Positions 56,750-64,000 of a DNA stretch of 64,000 nucleotides are shown one piece after another. The first letter of the stretch is position 1; every line of letters starts with the position of its first letter. A program made the position numbers and the translations under genes. Origin of the DNA: Naumovozyma dairenensis CBS 421 (lineage: Eukaryota > Ascomycota > Saccharomycetes > Saccharomycetales > Saccharomycetaceae); contig NC_016480.1 in assembly GCF_000227115.2 (NCBI RefSeq), positions 186,001 through 250,000 on the forward strand. Direction: 5' to 3'. The notes beneath the pieces were generated by a model. That model had not been told where the DNA came from. It was given only the letters and a program-made list of their open reading frames with translations, and searched no databases.

Positions 56750-56920
56750 AGTAATATATATATTGTACACTTTACATATGGAATTAATTTTTCTTATGTA
56801 GAAAATATATATCGTGTTGTANNNNNNNNNNNNNNNNNNNNAGTAATATATATATTGTACACTTTACATATAGGAATAAATTTTACTTTATTAGTAGTAA
56901 AATAATAATATCGTGTTGTA
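56750..56920 (+). repeat. Direct repeat flanking an assembly gap
   Basis: A block of about 72 bp (56,750-56,821) and a diverged copy (56,842-56,920) both begin AGTAATATATATATTGTACAC and end TCGTGTTGTA. Twenty N (56,822-56,841) lie exactly between them. The gap was therefore placed inside a tandem repeat, and the true copy number is unknown. Confidence 0.85.
56822..56841. other. Assembly gap of 20 N
   Basis: Twenty undetermined bases. The round number suggests a placeholder rather than a measured length. Confidence 1.
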
Positions 56921-58824
56921 CGAAACTAACGTGTCTGTACACTATGTGCCAGATACATTAGAACTCCGACAGATTCACTATATCTATTTGTCGTTAGTTA
57001 TTCTGTTCTTCAGTTTAGGTTCGTATTCAAGGAGAGTCTTTCTATCTGCTCGAACAATATTCAAGATAAAGGTACTATTAATATTCCATGGTAAGGGTCT
57101 AGACATCCAGTTTGGTACAACGTCTTCTATAATACACTCAGTGATTACCAAATATGGGAGGAACTTGAGGGAATACCGGCACGACACGACGCGATTGATG
57201 AATACCGAATTAGTCAATCAATTCATATGCCAACGATAAAGTTGTGATCTCGTATTATCTATTCAACCATCGAGAGGAATATAAATAGACCCATACCTCG
57301 AAGTATCGGTTTCTCTTTCTCCTGTTATTATTTTTATATTATTATTTTTTATATACATTTTATCTACTATTTATATTTAAGAAACTGAACTGTTTTACAT
57401 ACATTAAAAGGAGGATATTAAATTACTCTTATTATACTTGATATTTAGCACTAATCTTAATCTACAATGGAATCTTACAATTAGAATAATACAGGATTAA
57501 CTGGAAACGCTGCTTCCGAGCGCTATCTTCTATCTTATTACAATGTTTACTTGTATATTCCACGCCCCGGTTCAAGGGGTTGATCCGGGCTACATATATT
57601 CACTCACACAATTATTAAAGACATGAGTAACTGAGTTGGTATGAGTACAATTTTGCTCGATATTTATGGGCCTTTTTTAAATATCTTTGTTTAGCGAGAC
57701 GTTTATCCTTCTACAGACTTAATGTATAATATGGTGCCTGTCTTTCTTGGTTTGTCCAACTAATCTGGTAAAGTACATAGCTTTCCTTAATTTGGTTTGC
57801 ATAACGTTCGTTCAACCATATTGATGCCTTAGCCTAAATTTATTAAAATATGGAGAAAGGTTTAATTCTATTTGATTGCGGGTTTAGTCTTCTCAAGCTG
57901 TATGTGTTTATATTTGACCTATTATAACTTTTCATATTACAGCAGGGTTTTGTTTTTTATGGTCCTTTTTTTCCATTGAAAAAAACTGGTCTAAAAGAAC
58001 ATCGACTTTCCTACTAACTTAGCCGCCCATTAAACTAATTGGCTCTAAGATAGCCGCAAATCGTCATCGGAGATTCCGATGTGGCGTTATGTACGTACAG
58101 AGTTATAAGCTTTATGACACAAAGGCCTACAGAGAAGAATGGCCATACATTGTATCAAGTAGATACTGTAGTATTACTACCTACATGATCTAGGTGATAT
58201 TGGCCAGATAAGTAGAATCAGGCTTTGGTTTATGGAGTTTTATCGGTTAAGTTGCTTGGCTTACTGCGAATTATGTATTGTTAACAAAACTGACGTTTAG
58301 GTCTCCATTAAGTATGCAGATAACGTTTGCATAGGGAATTGATTTGCTTTAGGTTCTCATTATGCCACTGGGACGTCCATAAACAAAGATCTCACACCTA
58401 CTATGAACTGAAAGAAGTTCTGGGCAAACTTACCAAGTATTATATTGACATTTTAAATTTTATATGGTAATCGCATGCTTATGTATGACTTGATATAAAA
58501 TATACTAACTATAAGTATGGGACCTATGAAATCCTAGAACTGCCAACTATCTTTGCTGTACTATTTATCCAGGCACTTATGTCATAAATTGTACTGACTA
58601 TCAAAGCACACCTGTCATAGATTAAATAACGTTACTAAACTACGTACGTACGTATGTACATGAACTAAATGTAGCATGGCTGGGACGTAACATATGTACA
58701 CAATTTGCACTAAATGGCAATGCTTTTTACCTTAGCCCGGGAACATAGAAAAACAACTTTACTTAGCAAGCCTTTGAACGACCGATATAAATTCTGCCGA
58801 TGTATTGCAATATCAAAAAGTTTA

Positions 58825-59511
58825 TCATAATTGCTGCACCTTGCAACCTAGCAAACTCCTTCCGGACCAGTTACGACTCGGAACCAACCATAAATCCAAT
58901 ATTCCATCATTTTCCCTCGATATTTTTAGTGGAATTCTCCGGTCTTCACTTTGTAGTACGACCCTTTGAATATTCTGTAATCTGTTGTGATTTCCAGCGT
59001 TGATATCTCCGATAAGAATTAACTTGTCACCATTTTGGACGCCAGCCTGTTGAATTGGACTACCTGAAACTATTTCATCAAATACGGCAAATGGTATCTT
59101 ATAGTCTAAATTTAAATTTGTTTGAGCTGAATGCTGTGATGGTGGTGGCGAAGGTCTTTTCTGAAAATGTTGGTTTAATAGTTCATGAGATCTTTCTATA
59201 ATTTTATGTAAATCATTCCTTAACATGTTGACATTCCTCCGCGCCATTGTTATTTGTAACACGTCGATATCTGATCGCGGGTATCCATCAGGAGTAATTA
59301 AAGAAGAATGTAAATCGGTACCCTCTGAAGAAAGTAATTCTAGATTTTTACTCAACTCCGTTTCAACTTTACCTTTAAGGACTTGTATTTCAGATAGCTT
59401 TAAGCTATTAAGATTTTCAATTAAAGAAAGGAGAGATGGATCTAGTTGTAAGTTTGTTAACTCAGTCGAAGGAGCTGGAAAATCAACACCGTTTTCCGTT
59501 ATATTACTCAT
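58825..59511 (-). CDS. NAS2: Proteasome regulatory-particle assembly chaperone Nas2 (p27/PSMD9)
   Basis: A 228-aa protein, against 220 aa in S. cerevisiae YIL007C. An N-terminal helical region (about 18-115) contains LKLSEIQVLKGKVETEL and DGYPRSDIDVLQITMARRNV, the family signature. A C-terminal PDZ domain (about 128-215) has FAVFDEIVSGSPIQQAGVQ, GDKLILIGDINAGNHNRL and PLKISR. Nas2 binds the C terminus of Rpt5 during base assembly of the 26S proteasome. The ATG at 59511 fits the family. The ending LLGCKVQQL is typical. Confidence 0.96.
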   Translation of the reverse strand: MSNITENGVDFPAPSTELTNLQLDPSLLSLIENLNSLKLSEIQVLKGKVETELSKNLELLSSEGTDLHSSLITPDGYPRSDIDVLQITMARRNVNMLRNDLHKIIERSHELLNQHFQKRPSPPPSQHSAQTNLNLDYKIPFAVFDEIVSGSPIQQAGVQNGDKLILIGDINAGNHNRLQNIQRVVLQSEDRRIPLKISRENDGILDLWLVPSRNWSGRSLLGCKVQQL

Positions 59512-62344
59512 GAGAAAGAAACGCTATGAGTTGATGTATTGTTTCAGAATGTGGTGCTTATTTTGTTGTTTTCCAAATCCTAAGCAGGACAGAATAGAAT
59601 TGTCTTACCGCTATTTGGTGCGTATATAGGCGATGCGATCATCTTGAACACCTTTTATATTGGATACACATTGCGAATAAGCGCTGTTCGCGTTTAGCAT
59701 AGTTATTATTAACTCTAGATTTGAATTCAAGACTTCTCGCGCTTGGGTTCCTCCCTGCGCCAGATAAAGCTCTTTACGGTACATTCAGGTAGAATGTTTC
59801 TATGATCTACATGAAACTGAAGTAATACAAGTAGTTAAGTTTCACATCTGGTGACAGACAACGTTTATATTTGTTTGAATCCGTTGCCATCAGCTGTCCT
59901 TCAACCTAAAGATTGTTTGCAGGCCGTTTGACGGATTACTCGTTGATTGAAAGCACCATATAATGATAGTAAGATGAGTTATGGAAACGTGAATCCAATT
60001 CATGCATTTTTCATATGTTTAGGTTTATAGTTTCACTGCTGGTGTGCCATGAACAATCGTACCTGGTCTAGTTTTTCCAGTAGGATGAGCGTATTACTAA
60101 CATTGCATTGAGCCATGTCTTTTTTTGGCTTATTGAACGACTTACCTGGACATTCATAGACTAAAGTTTCATGCATCTTTTGAAGCAGAATGGCATTGAA
60201 GTGAGATTTCGAATGCAATTCTCTTGTGTCTAGATCCCAGTGGCTCATGACGAATGATTCGTTTATATGGGCCGCAACAGAATAGACGTAGGAGATTTTA
60301 TATTCATTTTGCTATGTAAACATAAAAAAGGTTCGAATATATTCATACGTAGGGAATGCTATTAAACTTTCGAAACAAGCTTTTTTTTGGTTTTCCAAAC
60401 TTTGAAGTTGTTTTACTTCCTTGCCTATGCAGATCTTTCTCTGGTGGTTAGTAATATGGTAAAAAGTTCCGCGTGAATACAGTTTCAAGTATTCCCATAT
60501 TTTGCCTACGTAACGCACGCAATGTGTTATGCGGAATGGGAAACCTTTTAGGTAGATCCTTCTACGCTATTATCTGTAAATCAGCTCGGTATCTAGAAGA
60601 CATTTATTGAACCTGCATGCCTTTCGCTTCAAAGAAAGTCCATTGTGTTAAAACCTTGTAAATTTGGCTTCCCATACTCGCTCCTTTAAGACGTAAATCT
60701 ACTGCAAGGAGATATATCGGTCATTATTCTAATGTATTGTTGGAGAACGTGGGTGAGCATATCCGTACAGGTTTACGTATTAGTGTATTATTATTCATAT
60801 CCATAGATACTAAGGGGCGGCTAACATATGAAATTTGTACAGACTTGAACCACCGTATGGCTTCTAATAGAAGCCTCTTTGATGTAAGAAAACGATACGA
60901 ACTTTTGATATGTCGCATCAGTTAATTGTTACTTAGAGGTACTGTAGACTTTACAAAAACTCGATTAGCCAACATGAGAAATTCCAGTCATATGAAAATA
61001 ATTCTAGAATTAATATTTCCCCTCATGACGATGAAACACAGGGGGGTGCAGAGAATATATCCACCAGATATGATATCGTATCTAGTGGCTACTAAAAAGA
61101 ATCTGTTGCGGCGGAGATTGGGGATTTGGGACACAGACAGTAATACGCCAGCCTCGAGAAAATAAGCCCTAAAGAAATGACTTCAATAAGGATTTTCACT
61201 AAGTTCAGTATGGTGTGTAAGTTATTTAAGGTTGTAGAAATTTTTTTTAAGTTAGATCTAGAAACAAAAGAAGGAAAATGCATGGCTTCTTCATATCTCA
61301 GGGGGAGGAGAAGGGAGATGAAAAGCTTCTAGAATGTCATACAAAACCGTATTTTTTCCCCCTTCAAGAATTCTGTGCGCAAAAAGCTATTTTCTCTGTG
61401 ACAGTTCAAGAGCCATTCTCCGAGTATCCCGAGAGGTTTCCAACGTTAGAGAACCCGAAGATAAGAGGGGAGCAGAAATCTTCAACAAGCCGTCACGGAA
61501 CATTACCCAAGTTCGGGATAGAACTCCTGGGAGGACCGCTCCTAAATCTGAAAGGCAGCCTAGGCAAGTCTAGACCGAAGGAATCTCCCGTACGTGGTAC
61601 TAGGTGCTTATATAAGCGGGTTAGCCCTTCTCCAATTACGTCTGTATAAAACTAACAATTCTAAGAAGATGAGACAGAAAAACTAAGGAAGAAAGATCAG
61701 AGAAGGTAGAAACTTTTTTGTTTGGGCATCCCTCTTGATCCTTGCTAATAATGCACGTAGGCAATGTACTTACATGAATTTGAATGGTAAAATAAGCTAT
61801 ATGGCATTTAATGTGAAACGAAGACTATAGCTAAACTAGAAGGAAACTATATATCCTCGTACACCAAGCTGGTGGAGATTAAAATATGTACACATGTAGT
61901 CAATGTAAAATCCTTCCTTATACAGTTCGGAACATCTTAATTCATGAGTAAAATTGGAAAGAATTCTATCGTTTGTAAATTATTACTTATATAACTAGGA
62001 AAGAAAGTTTTTCATTTTCCATTTGGGCACATTGTTCTACGTCCTAGTTCCAGCGAAAGAGGTTCTTTTTATCTTGTTGTATGGCTCCAAAAAGTATAGT
62101 TGAAATATTTATCTCCGTCGAAGTAATCTCTCAACATAGTGAATCTTAGCTCGAGCAGAAAAAGTCAAACCTAAAAAACTTCCAGGTACGAATACAGATA
62201 ACTGATTAGAGCGCGATAAAACGTTTCTCTCTATCGAACAAAACTTATATACAGCAACAATACGAGAGATATCATCAAAATAACAGAGTATCAAAATTTT
62301 CATCACTATAATCCAATAAAGTAATTAAAATCAATTGGAAAAAA
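59512..62344. promoter_or_regulatory. 2.8 kb region between NAS2 and MIT1
   Basis: This is the shared upstream region of divergent NAS2 and MIT1, mostly regulatory for MIT1 by analogy with filamentation regulators. It contains a decayed-looking minus-strand frame (60,033-60,566), a plus-strand frame with one stop (60,737-61,165), and a WOPR-type core TAAAGTTT at 60,162-60,169. Short plus-strand frames at 61,278-61,649 show no family signature. Confidence 0.45.
60033..60566 (-). pseudogene. Possible decayed coding region with one in-frame stop
   Basis: Reading on the minus strand from 60,566, one frame stays open for 178 codons except for a single TAG at 60,312-60,314. The translation has ordinary protein-like composition on both sides of the stop (for example VRYVGKIWEYLKLYSRGTF before it and SHWDLDTRELHSKSHFNAIL after it). 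There is no ATG at a suitable place. I do not recognise the family. In this AT-rich DNA about ten stops would be expected, so chance is possible but unlikely. Confidence 0.35.
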
Positions 62345-63787
62345 ATGAATGTTCTTCCAACCTTCAGAGGACTAATTGACGATGAATTTGATGCTGCACT
62401 TCTCATACAAGCTGTCTTAGATGGGAAACTACAGCATGTACTACGAAGGCCATCTGACTTCGAAAGACAATCACTTATTGTTCCTGGTAATGTTTTCGTC
62501 TTCATAGAGGAAATGTCTGGGATAAAACGATGGACAGATGGTATCAATTGGTCTCCTTCTCGCATTTCTGGAAAGTTCCTGATATATAAAGAATTAAATA
62601 GAGATTATCCAAGTTTAATATCGTCAAGTGGTCCAATACCGCCAAGGGTTAATATGCCAAATTTCCAATCTCCAAAAAACAACGTGAATACGGATATGAA
62701 TATACATCTGAATAATAACCGAGTACCATATGCCATGTATTCTCAAGAAAGTATGGCTAACTATCCATCAATTCATACTGGATTTGTTAAAAAGACATTC
62801 TCCATAAAGTTACCAACAGGTACGAATAATCAAGTTTATCATAACATTCACATAATTTCATACTATAATGAGAGCGATAACGAAGATGGGAAACTCGAAA
62901 CACCTAAGAAGCACTTCCTTTTTAAAAGTGTCACACCAAGTCCAATATTAATAAAGACAATAGAACAAATAACATTAGGAAATTCAAGAACGAATCCTTC
63001 AAAACCAATTGATAAACCTCGAAAGGTAACGAAAGATACCGTACATCGTACAAAGTCTGACACAGCACTCGCACAACGTATTATGGACCCAATTGAAAAC
63101 CGAAGGCCAAAGAAATATCGTCTACCAGTACCATATTGTGTTAGTCAACCTGTTTGTGAGCACCCTACTGTATCTAGTCCACAATTAGATATTTCTAACC
63201 CAGTCCTTTATTCTGTAACGGATCCACCTATATCCTTTTCTGTCAGTAGTGTTAACCCACACGTCGAAGGCGGCAGTAATAGCAGCAGCAAGAACAATAG
63301 CAACGATAATATTACTACTGCTGCCATTAGATATCAAAGCAGTTCTAGTCAAAGGTTACCTCCGTTGAATAGAGACACCACTCAATTCGTCACACCTACT
63401 TTTGCCAGGAGGACGGGGAATATCAGCAGCCTAATTCATCATGATTCAACTCCCGAAAGTCCCCGAATTATCAAATCAACGTTAATGAACCATATTGAAC
63501 CAGCTACCATAATGAATATCATTGATAATAAAAATGGAATCATAACTAGTAATATCTTACCTCCTCTAAACATTTCTGATCCACAGACTGGAACCCCGAA
63601 ACCTAATAATAACATTAATAATCATCATCATCATTCATCACCTAGAATCAATCAAATATCACCAACTACCAGTGGAGGTTCAGATGTCGGTAATAATCGT
63701 TACATTCTGGAGAATCCCAATCTAAAATCAGCGCAACTTCCCACGAAAATCATGAATGTCTTAGATACAAATGTCATGTACAGCTAG
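62345..63787 (+). CDS. MIT1: WOPR-domain transcription regulator (Mit1 / YHR177W type)
   Basis: A 480-aa protein with the two-part WOPR DNA-binding fold. WOPRa (about 3-85) begins LPTFRGLIDDEFDA and has GIKRWTDGINWSPSRISGKF, the hallmark of the Wor1/Ryp1/Mit1 family. WOPRb (about 141-170) has FVKKTFSIKLP and IHIISYY. The rest is Asn/Ser/Pro-rich with an Asn-His tract. Mit1 (YEL007W, 666 aa) activates FLO11 and pseudohyphal growth; YHR177W is its shorter paralogue. The neighbourhood (NAS2) favours the MIT1 locus, but the paralogue cannot be excluded. After the TAG stop the same frame continues for 47 codons (separate entry). Confidence 0.9.
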   Translation: MNVLPTFRGLIDDEFDAALLIQAVLDGKLQHVLRRPSDFERQSLIVPGNVFVFIEEMSGIKRWTDGINWSPSRISGKFLIYKELNRDYPSLISSSGPIPPRVNMPNFQSPKNNVNTDMNIHLNNNRVPYAMYSQESMANYPSIHTGFVKKTFSIKLPTGTNNQVYHNIHIISYYNESDNEDGKLETPKKHFLFKSVTPSPILIKTIEQITLGNSRTNPSKPIDKPRKVTKDTVHRTKSDTALAQRIMDPIENRRPKKYRLPVPYCVSQPVCEHPTVSSPQLDISNPVLYSVTDPPISFSVSSVNPHVEGGSNSSSKNNSNDNITTAAIRYQSSSSQRLPPLNRDTTQFVTPTFARRTGNISSLIHHDSTPESPRIIKSTLMNHIEPATIMNIIDNKNGIITSNILPPLNISDPQTGTPKPNNNINNHHHHSSPRINQISPTTSGGSDVGNNRYILENPNLKSAQLPTKIMNVLDTNVMYS

Positions 63788-63931
63788 TTTTTATCATCTC
63801 CAATAATGGAAGTGAACCATCCTGTTTTCAACAATAAAAATTCCGAAATAAATAGGGACTGTAAAAAATTATCGATCTCTTCAATGATAGATACTGATAC
63901 ACCATATAGAACCCATGGTAAGTCATCTTAG
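63788..63931 (+). other. In-frame coding-like continuation after the MIT1 stop
   Basis: Directly after the TAG at 63,785-63,787 the MIT1 frame runs on for 47 sense codons to a second TAG at 63,929-63,931. The composition (LSSPIMEVNHPVFNNKNSE, then SSMIDTDTPYRT) resembles the Asn/Ser-rich body of the protein. It could be a C terminus cut off by a recent nonsense change, a readthrough extension, a sequence error, or chance. Confidence 0.4.
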
Positions 63932-64000
63932 TTTTTTCTCTTTACGAGGGAATGAGAATAAGGAGTGTTTTTTCTGCCTTTGTTGAAGACATGGGTCCAT

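Larger units (their letters stand above)
56440..58824. other. Gene-free region with assembly gap between tRNA-Arg and NAS2
   Basis: About 2.4 kb. It includes the duplicated block around the N run. A promoter-like stretch with ATATAAATAG follows (about 57,280), then a pyrimidine-rich tract. A GC hairpin lies near 57,570-57,595. CATCGGA-GAT-TCCGATG, a palindrome at 58,065-58,081, contains a CGG-N5-CCG arrangement. No coding region is supported. It may contain decayed LTR material because it neighbours a tRNA. Confidence 0.4.

Noticed and set aside
56723..56905. Open frame running through the N block
   Set aside because: It exists only because undetermined bases were translated; the flanks are AT repeats.
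56913..57239. 108-codon frame after the assembly gap
   Set aside because: Lies in repeat-derived sequence next to a tRNA, with no motif match; probably chance.
57565..57597. GC-rich hairpin resembling a tRNA T arm
   Set aside because: No acceptor, D arm or anticodon arm can be built around it.
61278..61649. ATG-started frame of 123 codons upstream of MIT1
   Set aside because: No family signature and no supporting context; could be real but I cannot support it.

Overview
The window is nuclear DNA of a budding yeast of the family Saccharomycetaceae. It has dense intron-poor genes, AT-rich intergenic DNA, three tRNA genes, and clear orthologues of Saccharomyces cerevisiae genes. Read left to right, positions 1 to about 46,700 follow the right arm of S. 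cerevisiae chromosome VII backwards, from FOL2 (YGR267C) to the pyruvate carrier MPC3/FMP43 (YGR243W), with gene orientations conserved. DBP8, which is YHR169W in S. cerevisiae, is interleaved at the place expected from the sister track of the whole-genome duplication. That pattern, and the asparagine-rich proteins, suggest a post-duplication yeast outside Saccharomyces, for example Naumovozyma or Kazachstania. The genus is inference.

Layout: FOL2 3' end; PhoD-like protein (YGR266W); two tandem SAY1-like sterol deacetylases; BUD32; APL6; TNA1; a 3.3 kb gene-poor gap with an elaborate inverted, LTR-like repeat just upstream of tRNA-Val; RAD2; MTM1; tRNA-Thr; a 1.6 kb gap; NOP19; DBP8; an unrecognised 272-aa gene; an Old Yellow Enzyme; RIE1; MGA1; a 2.8 kb gap; a decayed SOL-type lactonase; CPD1; BRF1; SDA1; LSC2; MPC3.

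Near 47 kb the order breaks. The rest holds AIM21, MPH1 and PAC2, then tRNA-Arg and a gap containing 20 N inside a duplicated block, then NAS2, a 2.8 kb gap and the WOPR regulator MIT1. In S. cerevisiae these genes lie around the duplicated centromere regions of chromosomes V and IX. I see no S. cerevisiae-type point centromere here.

Functional themes are ribosome and RNA polymerase III biogenesis (NOP19, DBP8, SDA1, BRF1; the first two and BRF1 carry RRPE or PAC promoter motifs), mitochondrial metabolism (LSC2, MPC3, MTM1), DNA repair (RAD2, MPH1), tRNA biology (BUD32, CPD1, BRF1, the SOL-like gene) and filamentous-growth regulation (MGA1, MIT1, both with unusually long upstream regions). 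The points most worth a second look are the nested inverted repeat at 14,235-14,859, the coding-like continuation past the MIT1 stop, a probable frameshift at the 3' end of MPH1, the SOL-like protein without catalytic motifs, a decayed reading frame at 60,033-60,566, and the unrecognised gene beside DBP8. Several genes start at an internal ATG; upstream in-frame TTG or GTG codons were not used.
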